Below, in pieces: positions 1 to 7,936 of a stretch of 64,000 nucleotides of DNA. Both the position numbers and the translations under genes were made by a program. Within the stretch, counting starts at the first letter, position 1; each line of letters starts with the position of its first letter. The DNA is from a bacterium (lineage in GTDB: Bacteria; Hydrothermota; UBA3072; JAPDKE01), in NCBI GenBank assembly GCA_029258725.1, contig JAPDKE010000018.1, forward strand, positions 1 through 64,000, given 5' to 3'. The notes beneath the pieces were generated by a model. That model had not been told where the DNA came from. It saw nothing but the letters and a program-made list of their open reading frames with translations, and made no database searches.

Positions 1-144
1 CCTGATGAGGTGAGAAAAATTCTTGGAATTCCAGAGGATATTGATGTTTCAGGGATACTCACCGTTGGATATCCTGCAGAATCCCCGGAACCAAGGGAAA
101 GAAAATCGCTTGAGGAGATTATGTGCAGAGAAGGGTGGTGTTAA
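1..144 (+). CDS. nitroreductase family protein, C-terminal end (partial)
   Basis: Reading frame 1 is open from the window edge to TAA at 142-144 and gives 47 residues. The tail has the pattern of nitroreductase/FMN-reductase C-termini: a V-R-x-I-L-G-I-P segment, then G-Y-P-A-E, then P-R-x-R-K-S-L-E-E-I near the end. Such enzymes are FMN-dependent NAD(P)H oxidoreductases. Only the end is visible, so the substrate and the flavin site cannot be judged. The stop overlaps the stop of the convergent small gene on the other strand by a few bases. Confidence 0.72.
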   Translation, partial: PDEVRKILGIPEDIDVSGILTVGYPAESPEPRERKSLEEIMCREGWC

Positions 145-386
145 GTATCTTCTGCCCTCCTTTTGAATCTAAGAATTTTCCTTTTCAGTTCCCTTCCTTC
201 TTTTGAAAAAAGACAGGGTGAAAAGGAAAGACCCCAGAGGTGAATAAATTCTTCCAGGCTCATCTCTTCTTTAAGAAACCACTCCCACTTTCCTTTTCTC
301 TTTCTTTTTCCCATGACTTTTATCTTTTCTCCCTCTACCAGCACATATGCATTCCTAATTCCCTTAAGCCTCCCACATGGTTTCAT
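141..386 (-). CDS. small basic protein of unknown function, 81 aa
   Basis: The frame is longer, but I place the start at the ATG at 386 because GAGGTGG lies just before it and a sigma-70 promoter precedes it. The product is Lys/Arg-rich and begins M-K-P-C-G-R-L-K-G. Its centre (Y-V-L-V-E-G-E-K-I-K-V) looks like a short beta hairpin, followed by an acidic/aromatic stretch (W-E-W-F-L-K-E-E) and a basic tail. I recognise no family. It is convergent with the nitroreductase, and their stops overlap. A clean promoter and ribosome site make a real gene likely. Confidence 0.6.
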   Translation of the reverse strand: MKPCGRLKGIRNAYVLVEGEKIKVMGKRKRKGKWEWFLKEEMSLEEFIHLWGLSFSPCLFSKEGRELKRKILRFKRRAEDT

Positions 387-404
387 AGTCCACCTCTTTT
401 TAAA

Positions 405-433
405 AATATAAACCGGAAAGAATAAACCGTCAA
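405..433 (-). promoter_or_regulatory. sigma-70 promoter of the 81-aa gene
   Basis: On the minus strand: -35 TTGACG (433-428), 17-nt spacer, -10 TATATT (410-405). A GAGGTGG ribosome site and the ATG at 386 follow. Confidence 0.6.
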
Positions 434-491
434 GCACATGAAGGAGGGTATGGAGTTTTTAATACCGGAGAGATAGCAGAAGAAAATTCTC

Positions 492-520
492 TTGACAAAC
501 AAAGGGCTTTTTGTTAAATA
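492..520 (+). promoter_or_regulatory. sigma-70 promoter of tRNA-Arg and probably the operon behind it
   Basis: -35 TTGACA (492-497), 17-nt spacer, -10 TAAATA (515-520). The expected start point falls at or just before the first base of the tRNA (529). No other promoter is apparent before the protein gene at 626. Confidence 0.7.
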
Positions 521-528
521 AAAAATAA

Positions 529-601
529 GCCCCTGTAGCTCAGCGGATAGAGCACCGGTTTCCTAAACCGGGGGTCGCAAGTTCGAATCTTGCCGGGGGC
601 G
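529..601 (+). tRNA. tRNA-Arg (anticodon CCU)
   Basis: 73 nt with a full cloverleaf. The acceptor GCCCCTG pairs with CGGGGGC with one G-U. The D arm is GCTC/GAGC and the anticodon stem CCGGT/ACCGG encloses loop TTCCTAA, giving anticodon CCT. The T arm is GCAAG/CTTGC with loop TTCGAAT. The discriminator is G and CCA is not encoded. It reads AGG, one of the two dominant arginine codons in this window. Only 24 nt separate it from the next protein gene. Confidence 0.95.
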
Positions 602-625
602 CTTTTAAATTTATATGGAGGTGTA

Positions 626-1324
626 ATGCCTAAGCGGATAAAAAAGAAAAAGATAAAAAAACACGACCTCAAGGAAGACCAGTTTTTAAAAGGGATTGAG
701 GAACTCATAGTTTTTTACAAGAGGCATCAAAACCTTATCCTGGGTATAATTGCAGGGATTATTCTTGTTGCAGGAGGACTTTCATTCTATTCCCTTTCAA
801 AGAAAAAGAAAGAACTCGAGGCCCAGAAGGTCCTTGTAAACCTTGAACTCCAGATAGGTGCAGGAAGGACAAAGGATATAATCCCGTACATAAAGCAGTT
901 CATTGAACAGTACTGGGGAACAAGCGCAGCGGTAAATGGTGTTCTTTTACTTGGAGATGTTTACTTCAACCTTCAGAGATACGATGATGCAAGGAAGGAA
1001 TTTGAAAAGATATTGAAACTCACGAAAAATCCATTGTTAAGAGCAAATGCACACGAGGGGATTGCCCAGTGTATGGAAGAGGCAGGGGATTATGGGGGAG
1101 CAATTGCAGAATACAAGAAGGCATACGAACTCTACCCTGTCCCTGATATGCGTATGAATGCCCTGTTCCAGATAGCCAGATTGCATGAGGAGAGGGGAAG
1201 TTTTCAGGACGCAGAGGAGACTTACAGAAAAATAATAAGGGAGACCGAGAGTCCATACTGGAAGGAAAAGGCACAGCAGAGGCTTTCAATTCTTTCAGGA
1301 TTGAGGCAGGCTGCAGGTGGATAA
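626..1324 (+). CDS. membrane-anchored TPR protein (YfgM-like)
   Basis: 232 aa from an ATG with GGAGGT just upstream; a longer TTG start would begin inside the tRNA and is rejected. A strongly basic N-terminus (about residues 1-20) leads to one transmembrane helix (about 45-65, L-I-L-G-I-I-A-G-I-I-L-V-A-G-G). The rest is tetratricopeptide-like helices (for example A-R-K-E-F-E-K-I-L-K and G-G-A-I-A-E-Y-K-K-A-Y-E). This layout matches YfgM-like ancillary translocon proteins and other tail-exposed TPR scaffolds, so a role in envelope assembly is plausible but not shown. It overlaps the next gene by 8 nt. Confidence 0.8.
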   Translation: MPKRIKKKKIKKHDLKEDQFLKGIEELIVFYKRHQNLILGIIAGIILVAGGLSFYSLSKKKKELEAQKVLVNLELQIGAGRTKDIIPYIKQFIEQYWGTSAAVNGVLLLGDVYFNLQRYDDARKEFEKILKLTKNPLLRANAHEGIAQCMEEAGDYGGAIAEYKKAYELYPVPDMRMNALFQIARLHEERGSFQDAEETYRKIIRETESPYWKEKAQQRLSILSGLRQAAGG

Positions 1325-2381
1325 AAAGGCGCTTCTATCAAGCATCCTCAAAAAAGAGGAATGCCAGGGAATTCTGTTCACCAATCTTTATGATATACTT
1401 TTTCTCTTGGATGAGGAATCCTCCTTAAACTTCGTTGAGGCAAACCCTTACTTTCTTTACACAGAGGAAAAGGGATTCTTAATAGGGGACGAAATTTCCC
1501 TCTCCCTTTTTCCCAGGAAAAGGGATGTGGTAAAGATAAAGGTGGAGACCGAGGATTATATAAAAATGGGATTTGCTCCGGCAGCAAAAATTGCTGAACT
1601 TGTGAAAAAAGAAAACATGCATCTTTTATGCTCGTTCCATCCGGTTGAAATACCGGGCGTGAAGGTAAAAGTTGTTGAAAATCCCCTTCTGAGACTTCAG
1701 CAGATATACACTGATGAAAGACTTGAGAGACTGGTTGAGGCCATAAGGATATGTGAGAGGGTGCTTGAGGAAATAAAAAAAGAAATACAGGAAGGGATGT
1801 GGGAAATAGACCTCAGGGCAGGCATAGAAAGGAAAATTTTTGAGAAGGGAGGAGACGGAAGACCATTCCCTGCAAGGGTTGCATTCGGAGAGAATACAGC
1901 AATTCCCCAGCATATTCCGGGAAGCAGGGAATTAAAAAAGGGAGATTTAATACTTCTGGACTTCGGGGTTTTCAAAAAGGGTGTATGCGGGGAGATAACC
2001 AGGATGTTCTGCCTTGGAGAACCTGCGGAGGAGTGGAAGAAGATTGAAGAGATTTTAAGGGAGGCAAGGGAAAAGGCTCTTTTATTTATGAAACCCGGCA
2101 AGGTTGCATCCGAGGTTGACAGAATAGTAAGGGAATTTTTTAATGAGAAGGGATACCGGGAGAATTTTCTTGGGGTGCTCGGGGAGCCTGTAACACCGGG
2201 TAAGGGAGGAATTTACCTGAGACCCGGGGAAAGCAGCATCTTAAAACCGGGGTTAGCCTTCACCCTTGAACCCTCCCTTTATTTCCCGAGAAAAGGAGGA
2301 ATGAGGATTGAGGATGTTGTTGTTATAACGGAAAGCTCAAACCAGGTCCTCACAACATTTCCATTATTCACATGCTTGTGA
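1317..2381 (+). CDS. M24 (pita-bread) family protein, probably without peptidase activity
   Basis: 354 aa, GTG start. An N-terminal creatinase-like domain (about 1-135) precedes an M24 fold (about 140-354). Active aminopeptidase P/prolidase enzymes bind two metals through D, D, H, E, E. Here the first Asp (L-I-L-L-D-F-G), the first Glu (F-T-L-E-P-S) and the last Glu (R-I-E-D-V-V) are visible. The second Asp is replaced in C-G-E-I-T-R, and the H-G-x-G-H region reads N-F-L-G-V-L-G with no His. A changed or lost hydrolase function is therefore likely. It sits between the TPR gene and rhomboid, overlapping both. Confidence 0.8.
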   Translation: MDKKALLSSILKKEECQGILFTNLYDILFLLDEESSLNFVEANPYFLYTEEKGFLIGDEISLSLFPRKRDVVKIKVETEDYIKMGFAPAAKIAELVKKENMHLLCSFHPVEIPGVKVKVVENPLLRLQQIYTDERLERLVEAIRICERVLEEIKKEIQEGMWEIDLRAGIERKIFEKGGDGRPFPARVAFGENTAIPQHIPGSRELKKGDLILLDFGVFKKGVCGEITRMFCLGEPAEEWKKIEEILREAREKALLFMKPGKVASEVDRIVREFFNEKGYRENFLGVLGEPVTPGKGGIYLRPGESSILKPGLAFTLEPSLYFPRKGGMRIEDVVVITESSNQVLTTFPLFTCL

Positions 2382-3739
2382 TATTTCCCCTCTCTCCGGA
2401 AGCAACCATAAGAAGACTTCCTCTTGTAACCATCACCATAATAATCTTCACCACCATTATTTTTGCCTTTACATATCCCCGCATGATAGAAGAAGAGAGG
2501 GAGTATATAAACGCATACCGTGAACTCCTTGAGTATGAAACCTGGATATTCTCCTCCTACATAGTCAACGAGGATGGGCACATCGTTGAAAGGTTTGAAA
2601 AGGTGAGGGAAAAAGCAGAAAAAGGCGAGATAGAACTTCCACCACCTTACAAGGAGAAATGGGAGATTTTGAAGGAAAGGGTGAAAACCATAGAGGAAAA
2701 CATGCTTATAAGAAGATGGGGATTCATCCCATCGCATATAACACTCAGGGGCATGCTTCTTTCCCTCCTGCTTCACGCAGGGTTTTTACATCTCTTCTTC
2801 AACCTTTACTTTCTCTGGCTCGTTGGATGCAACATTGAAGATGACTGGGGAAGACCCCTTTTTCTTGCTCTTTATGTTCTTTCAGGCATCGTCGCATGCC
2901 TTTTCCATGCCCTTTTCAATCGGACCTCCTCCGTTCCCGTGATAGGCGCATCGGGTGCGGTTTCCGGCATAATGGGAGCTTTTACCATCAGACACTGGAA
3001 CACAAAAATCAGGTTCTTTGTGGGAGGCATTGCGTTTTTCAGGCCTTTGGGAACTGTTGTAAGAATCCCGGCATGGATTGCATTTTCAGGATGGTTCATA
3101 AAGCAGGTGATGGGGGCATTTGGTGGGGAGGGAGGGGTTGCATTTTTTGCACATATAGGTGGATTTCTGTTTGGCGCTCTTGCAGGAATCCTGATGAAGG
3201 TAACAAAGACCGAGGAAAAGGTGCTTGCCCCCAGGATAGAGGAGGAAATAGACCTCGTTCCATACCGGTTCAGGCAGGCGATGGAGGAACTTGAAAAGGG
3301 GAATAGAATTGAGTTTGAAAGAAAAATGAAAAAATTTCTTGAAGAAAATCCATTCTATCCTGATGGATGGAGGGTTCTTGCGGAGTATTACCGGGAAAGG
3401 GGAAATACAGTGGAGCTTGAAAAACTCGCAAAAGAGATTCTCTCAAGGGCAAGGATGGAAAATAAAAAAGATTTCCTGAGGGAGGTGTATCCATTCTTAA
3501 AAGAAGAGTTCTCCTCCCTTCCACCATCGGATGTTATCTATATTGCAGATGTCCTCTGGGAAAAGGAAAGAAGGGAGACAATAGAGTTCCTTGAAAGAAG
3601 TTACAAAAAATGTAAAATGGACAGGAAGGTTCTTATCCTTTTAAAACTCATAAAGAGGATGAAAGAGGAAGGGATGGATGTGAGTGCATATCTTGAAGAA
3701 CTTGAGGAAAAATTTCCCTCCTACCGGGGGTATGTATGA
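2372..3739 (+). CDS. rhomboid intramembrane protease with C-terminal helical-repeat domain
   Basis: 455 aa. The first transmembrane helix (about 18-36) is followed by an unusual soluble insertion of about 80 residues. The rhomboid core then spans about 120-290: H-A-G-F-L-H-L-F-F-N-L in the L1 loop region, the Ser motif I-G-A-S-G-A-V-S-G, and the catalytic His in F-A-H-I-G-G. Ser and His are both present, so it should be active and cut transmembrane helices. Residues 290-455 are charged helices resembling TPR-like repeats, probably cytoplasmic. It overlaps M24 (10 nt) and ispG (4 nt). Confidence 0.9.
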   Translation: MLVIFPLSPEATIRRLPLVTITIIIFTTIIFAFTYPRMIEEEREYINAYRELLEYETWIFSSYIVNEDGHIVERFEKVREKAEKGEIELPPPYKEKWEILKERVKTIEENMLIRRWGFIPSHITLRGMLLSLLLHAGFLHLFFNLYFLWLVGCNIEDDWGRPLFLALYVLSGIVACLFHALFNRTSSVPVIGASGAVSGIMGAFTIRHWNTKIRFFVGGIAFFRPLGTVVRIPAWIAFSGWFIKQVMGAFGGEGGVAFFAHIGGFLFGALAGILMKVTKTEEKVLAPRIEEEIDLVPYRFRQAMEELEKGNRIEFERKMKKFLEENPFYPDGWRVLAEYYRERGNTVELEKLAKEILSRARMENKKDFLREVYPFLKEEFSSLPPSDVIYIADVLWEKERRETIEFLERSYKKCKMDRKVLILLKLIKRMKEEGMDVSAYLEELEEKFPSYRGYV

Positions 3740-4794
3740 GAAAGAAGGTGAGAATAGGGAAAATATGGATAGGTGGGGGTGAACCTGTTGCAATTCAGTC
3801 CATGACAAAGTGCAGGACAGAGGATACCGATAGGCTTCTTGAAGAGATAAGAAAGCTTGAAAGGGAAGGATGTGAGATTGTGAGAGTGGCTGTTCCAACG
3901 GATGAGGCAGCGCAATCCCTGAGGAAGATAAGAAATAAAATAAAACTCCCTCTTGTTGCGGACATTCACTACGACTGGAGGCTTGCACTCAGGGCGGTGG
4001 AGGCAGGGGTGGATAAGATAAGGATAAATCCGGGGAATATAAAGGAAAGAGGAAAAATCAAGGAGATTGTTAAGGTATGCATGGAAAGGGAAATTGCAAT
4101 GAGGATTGGTGTGAACACAGGCTCACTTCATCCTGAGTTTGAAAAGAAATACGGGAGAGGGGTTGAGGCACTGGTTGAGAGTGCCGTTTACTACGTGAAA
4201 CTCGTGGAGGATATGGGATTTACCTCCATGGTTGTCTCTGTGAAATCCTCAGATCCTGTGGAGAATGTTATTGCAAATAGATTGCTTCACCAAAGAATAC
4301 CCTATCCTCTTCACATAGGTGTTACAGAGGCGGGTCCCCCATCATGGGGAGTGCTTGCATCCGGTGCAGGTGTGGGATGCCTCCTCATGGATGGGATAGG
4401 GGATACGATAAGAATATCCCTCACCGCCCCATCGGTGGAGGAGGTGAGGGTTGCAAAAAGACTTCTGACGTTGCTTGGCATAAGGAAACTCGGACCCGTT
4501 CTTGTTTCATGCCCCACATGTGGAAGGCTTGAGATTGACCTTTTCAGGGTTGTAAGAGAGGTGGAGAAAAAACTTGAAAGGATAAAAATTCCCGTAAAGG
4601 TTGCGGTTATGGGATGCAGTGTCAATGGCCCCGGAGAGGCAAAGGATGCGGATGTTGGGCTTGCAGGGGGAAAAAAAAGGGCTGTTATCTTCAGGAAAGG
4701 AGAGATAGTAAGAATCGTGGATGAGGATAAAATGGTGGATGAACTCATGAAGGAAATAAAAAGAATGGAGGTGGAGTATGATGAAGGTGGATAA
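3736..4794 (+). CDS. ispG: 4-hydroxy-3-methylbut-2-enyl diphosphate synthase
   Basis: 352 aa, the normal length of short-form IspG (GcpE). It reduces MEcPP to HMBPP in the MEP isoprenoid pathway. The TIM-barrel part begins V-A-I-Q-S-M-T and contains V-A-D-I-H-Y-D and R-I-N-P-G-N. The C-terminal 4Fe-4S domain has S-C-P-T-C-G-R and G-C-S-V-N-G-P-G-E-A, supplying three Cys and one Glu. The next MEP enzyme, ispH, is also in this window (51.1 kb). It starts in ATGA overlap with the rhomboid gene. Confidence 0.97.
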   Translation: MRKKVRIGKIWIGGGEPVAIQSMTKCRTEDTDRLLEEIRKLEREGCEIVRVAVPTDEAAQSLRKIRNKIKLPLVADIHYDWRLALRAVEAGVDKIRINPGNIKERGKIKEIVKVCMEREIAMRIGVNTGSLHPEFEKKYGRGVEALVESAVYYVKLVEDMGFTSMVVSVKSSDPVENVIANRLLHQRIPYPLHIGVTEAGPPSWGVLASGAGVGCLLMDGIGDTIRISLTAPSVEEVRVAKRLLTLLGIRKLGPVLVSCPTCGRLEIDLFRVVREVEKKLERIKIPVKVAVMGCSVNGPGEAKDADVGLAGGKKRAVIFRKGEIVRIVDEDKMVDELMKEIKRMEVEYDEGG

Positions 4795-5029
4795 GGAAAA
4801 GAAAAAGGTGTGGATTTATACCCAGCACTACAGGATAAACGGGAACCTTCATGTTTTAAGGGGTTCAAGACTTTCAGACATGCTTGCTGCAACCTCCCAG
4901 AAAAGCGATTTTATTCCGGTTACCGAATGCACGGTTTACAATGAGAAGGGTGACAAACTCTTTGAGGTTCCCTTTCTCTCCCTGAACCGCAGGTTCATTG
5001 TGATGATATTTGAGGAGGTAACCTCGTGA
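4778..5029 (+). CDS. conserved small protein of unknown function, 83 aa
   Basis: Starts inside the end of ispG at one of two adjacent ATGs, behind a GGAGGTGGAG ribosome site. It has no signal or membrane segment. The sequence suggests a small beta-sheet protein: K-V-W-I-Y-T-Q-H-Y-R-I-N-G, R-L-S-D-M-L, then F-I-P-V-T-E-C-T-V-Y and F-L-S-L-N-R-R-F-I-V-M-I. The R-L-S-D-x-L ... F-I-P-V-T pattern recalls small uncharacterised bacterial proteins of the DUF6812 sort, which I cannot confirm. Tight overlap on both sides argues it is expressed. Confidence 0.75.
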   Translation: MMKVDKEKKKVWIYTQHYRINGNLHVLRGSRLSDMLAATSQKSDFIPVTECTVYNEKGDKLFEVPFLSLNRRFIVMIFEEVTS

Positions 5030-6252
5030 GGGTTGGAATCATAGGAGGAGGACCTGCAGGATACAGTGCAGCATTGCTCGGGGCAAAAAAAGGATGGGAT
5101 GTAACACTTTTTGAGAGAAAAGATATAGGTGGGACATGCCTCAATCGGGGATGCATACCTACAAAATCCCTGATTAACTCAGCACTTCATGGGCTGCCAT
5201 TTGAGGAGGCAAAAAAGAGAAAGGAACTTGCAAAGAGAAGGCTCGTTCTCGGAGTTGAAAGACTTCTCCAGAAGGCAGGGGTTAAGGTTATAGGAAAGGA
5301 GGCAAGACTTGAGGAAAGAAAAATTATAACGGATGATGAAGTTTACGAATTTGACAGAATCCTCGTTGCAACGGGTTCTGTTCCTTCATTTCCTCCGATA
5401 GAAGGGAAGGAAAACGCAAAAACAAGCGAGGATGCACTTGAACTTCACACCCTTCCAGAAAGGGTCATAATCATAGGAGGAGGTGTGATAGGGCTTGAGT
5501 TTGCCTTTGTCCTTTCATCTTTCGGGAGTGAGGTTCATGTTGTTGAGATAATGGAGGAGGTTCTCCCGGGAACAGACCCTGAGTGTGCGTCTGTTGTAAG
5601 AAAAGAACTTGAAAAGAAGGGGATAAGGTTTTACCTGAGGAAAAGGGTTGAAAGGATAGAGGAAAAGAAAATCTACGGTGAGGTTGAACTTGAAGGAGAC
5701 GCTGTTTTCTTATTCACGGGAAGGAAACCCTGTCTTGAAAACCTGCCCCCTGAAATAAGGAATGAGAATGGGGTAAAGGTGGATGAATATCTGGAAACCC
5801 CTATCCCTGGTGTTTTTGCAGCGGGGGACTGCACTGGTCAGTTCATGCTTGCCCATTATGCATATCATCAGGCAGAGGTGGCTGTGGAGAACATGGAGGA
5901 GAAGAGAGTGAGGTGCAGGAGAAATGCGGTTCCCGGAACGGTATTCACCCATCCTGAGTATGCATGGGCAGGGGAGATGGAGGGAGAGAGTGTAAAGGTT
6001 CCATTCTCTGCAAATGGAAGGGCAATAGCAGAGGGAGATACGGCGGGGTTCGTGAAACTCTTTTATAAGGAGGGGAGGGTTACGGGAATTCACATCGTTG
6101 GAGGAAGGGCTTCGGAACTGATTTTCTCCGCAACCTTTATGCTCGGAAAAAAACTTGAGGAACTCAGGTGGTCCATTCCTCCCCACCCGACCAACTCAGA
6201 ACTTTTAAAGGAGGCAGTTCTTGCTGCCCTTGGAACCTCAATCCATTGTTGA
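5026..6252 (+). CDS. dihydrolipoyl dehydrogenase-like flavoprotein disulfide reductase
   Basis: 408 aa, GTG start in GTGA overlap with the previous stop. N-terminal FAD motif G-G-G-P-A-G; redox disulfide G-G-T-C-L-N-R-G-C-I-P-T-K; central NAD motif I-I-G-G-G-V-I-G-L-E; second FAD motif F-A-A-G-D-C-T-G; C-terminal His-Glu pair in P-H-P-T-N-S-E. All catalytic elements of lipoamide dehydrogenase are present, but it is shorter than the usual 450-470 residues, chiefly around residues 60-75. No E1/E2 genes are adjacent. The neighbour is an Fe-S protein, so the partner may not be a 2-oxo-acid complex. Confidence 0.88.
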   Translation: MRVGIIGGGPAGYSAALLGAKKGWDVTLFERKDIGGTCLNRGCIPTKSLINSALHGLPFEEAKKRKELAKRRLVLGVERLLQKAGVKVIGKEARLEERKIITDDEVYEFDRILVATGSVPSFPPIEGKENAKTSEDALELHTLPERVIIIGGGVIGLEFAFVLSSFGSEVHVVEIMEEVLPGTDPECASVVRKELEKKGIRFYLRKRVERIEEKKIYGEVELEGDAVFLFTGRKPCLENLPPEIRNENGVKVDEYLETPIPGVFAAGDCTGQFMLAHYAYHQAEVAVENMEEKRVRCRRNAVPGTVFTHPEYAWAGEMEGESVKVPFSANGRAIAEGDTAGFVKLFYKEGRVTGIHIVGGRASELIFSATFMLGKKLEELRWSIPPHPTNSELLKEAVLAALGTSIHC

Positions 6253-6847
6253 GGAAGCCAGAAAATGCGTTCTCTGCGGCAAATGCCTTGCAGCATGTCC
6301 CCTCTTTCTTGAAACAGGAAAAGAAGAGGACTCACCCCGTGGGAAACTCTTTCTTATTGCAAACCTCTCCCCCCTCACCCCACGTGCTGCTGAACTCATA
6401 TTTCCCTGCTTTCTATGCGGTGAGTGTGAAAAGGTATGCCCTCTGGAGATAAGAATAATGGATGTTTTACTCTCTCTGAGATTTTATTACAAACTTCCCC
6501 TCTCCTTTGAGGTTAAGGAATTATCCGAAAAAGAAGGAAAAAAACCGGTTTATCCAGGATGTTTTGAAAAAACTCCTGAGGACGGAATGGTTCCCCCGGG
6601 GCTTGTGTGCTCCGGATTTTATCACCTTCTATCAGGAGACCTTGAAACCTATAAAAAATGTGCAGAGCAGAATGTAAGGGTTTTGAAAAATTATCCGGGA
6701 ATTGAAATCCTCTGCCCCCTTGCCTTCACTGCAATCTCCCTTTATCCTGTTTTTTTCGGTGATGAATTCAGAGTGGATATAAGGGGTGAAAAAGCCCTGA
6801 AAATCCCCCCCTGCTTTTTCAACATCTTTCCAGAAAGATTTTCATAA
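6221..6847 (+). CDS. two-cluster 4Fe-4S protein (GlcF/GlpC-like, short)
   Basis: 208 aa from a TTG start with AAAGGAGG six bases upstream, overlapping the flavoprotein by 32 nt. Two ferredoxin motifs occur, C-x2-C-x2-C-x3-C in C-V-L-C-G-K-C-L-A-A-C-P and C-F-L-C-G-E-C-E-K-V-C-P. The rest keeps a few Cys (Y-P-G-C-F, L-V-C-S-G, L-C-P-L-A) reminiscent of CCG-domain heterodisulfide reductase/glycolate oxidase subunits but without complete repeats. Overlap with the FAD/NAD gene suggests electron transfer between the two. Its 3' end overlaps the convergent NTPase gene by 29 bp. Confidence 0.82.
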   Translation: MLPLEPQSIVEEARKCVLCGKCLAACPLFLETGKEEDSPRGKLFLIANLSPLTPRAAELIFPCFLCGECEKVCPLEIRIMDVLLSLRFYYKLPLSFEVKELSEKEGKKPVYPGCFEKTPEDGMVPPGLVCSGFYHLLSGDLETYKKCAEQNVRVLKNYPGIEILCPLAFTAISLYPVFFGDEFRVDIRGEKALKIPPCFFNIFPERFS

Positions 6848-7331
6848 TTTTCTCCGGGAGTTCATCACGGTTATAAACGGTGACCTCAAAAAGTTTGATG
6901 TCCTTCCTCCTTTTGATTTCCTCAACGAGTGGAATTCTGGATACGGGAACCGTTGCAAGCACTGAAACATCGTGAGAAAATACCCTCCTCACCATTTCCC
7001 TGAATTCCCCTGAAAAGAGCTCCATCTTCCCTATCTCATCCATGACTATAATCTTTCCCTTCCTCAACCCTTCCTCTATTTCTCTTACTGCCTCCTCCAT
7101 AACCTCAGGGAAAACCGCATATCTTCCCACCCGGAATGGGCTTTTTTTCTCCTTTTCTGCAAGCACAAACTTCCCTCCATGCAGAAGGACAAGGTAAAAA
7201 CCTTTTCTTCTTCCCTTCTCTCTCCATTCCTCGGTGTAAAACCCATATCCTCCAAGTTCCCTCACCACCTTTTTTACCACGGTTGTCTTCCCTATTCCCG
7301 GTTTTCCGGTAAGTAAGACCTTAACGGACAT
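6819..7331 (-). CDS. THEP1-type nucleoside triphosphatase
   Basis: 170 aa. The P-loop G-K-P-G-I-G-K-T-T sits near the N-terminus, and the Walker B-like I-I-V-M-D-E-I-G-K-M-E near residue 95. The family (NTPase_1/DUF265, THEP1 of Aquifex and archaea, human NTPCR) hydrolyses NTPs without strict base specificity; its biological role is unclear. It is last in a five-gene run whose members overlap. Confidence 0.9.
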   Translation of the reverse strand: MSVKVLLTGKPGIGKTTVVKKVVRELGGYGFYTEEWREKGRRKGFYLVLLHGGKFVLAEKEKKSPFRVGRYAVFPEVMEEAVREIEEGLRKGKIIVMDEIGKMELFSGEFREMVRRVFSHDVSVLATVPVSRIPLVEEIKRRKDIKLFEVTVYNRDELPEKIMKIFLERC

Positions 7332-7936
7332 TTCTCACATTCCTCCTTTTTCCTGCAGTATGTTTTCCCGAGTCTAACAAGCAATGCATGATACTCATTG
7401 TATATGTAAACATCCCTGGGTATATTTCTTTCAAAAAAGAGCCTTATTTTATCGTAATCCTCGTGATAATCCATGATACCATGCCTTGAGAGAAACCTCC
7501 TTGTGTATGCATCAACGACAAAGAAGGGCTTTTCAAGAGCATAGAGAAGGATGGAATCCGCCGTCTCCTTACCTATTCCGGGAAGAGACAAAAGTTCCTT
7601 TCTGAGTTTTTCTCCATCCATTTTTTTCATCCTTTCCGCATCCCCTCCGTATTTTTCAAAGAAATACTCAACAAACTTTTTGAGCCTTTTTGCCTTGAGG
7701 TTGTAAAAACCAGAAGGCCGGATGAGTTCTGCAAGTTTTTCAGGGGGAAGGCGGTGGATTTTCTCACAGGAAAGAAGGTTTTGCTTTTTCAGATTTTCAA
7801 TCGCCCGCTCAACATTCCTCCAGTTTGCATTCTGGGTGAGTATGGCTCCCACCATTATCTCAAAGGGACTTTCACCAGGCCACCATCCCTGGGGACCAAA
7901 GTGCTCAAGAAGTTTATGATATATCTCCATCAGCAT
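7292..7936 (-). CDS. endonuclease III-related DNA glycosylase (COG2231/MagIII-like)
   Basis: 214 aa HhH-GPD protein. The N-terminal G-W-W-P-G-E-S-P-F-E-I and L-T-Q-N-A-N-W-x-N-V are typical of the COG2231 branch rather than true Nth. The hairpin motif L-P-G-I-G-K-E-T-A-D has Glu where Nth has the catalytic Lys. The catalytic Asp lies in F-V-V-D-A-Y-T. The C-terminal cluster region reads C-R-K-K-E-E-C-E-K-C-P, three Cys rather than the four of a 4Fe-4S loop. A monofunctional alkylated-base glycosylase is the best guess. It overlaps the NTPase gene by 40 nt. Confidence 0.85.
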   Translation of the reverse strand: MLMEIYHKLLEHFGPQGWWPGESPFEIMVGAILTQNANWRNVERAIENLKKQNLLSCEKIHRLPPEKLAELIRPSGFYNLKAKRLKKFVEYFFEKYGGDAERMKKMDGEKLRKELLSLPGIGKETADSILLYALEKPFFVVDAYTRRFLSRHGIMDYHEDYDKIRLFFERNIPRDVYIYNEYHALLVRLGKTYCRKKEECEKCPLRSYLPENRE

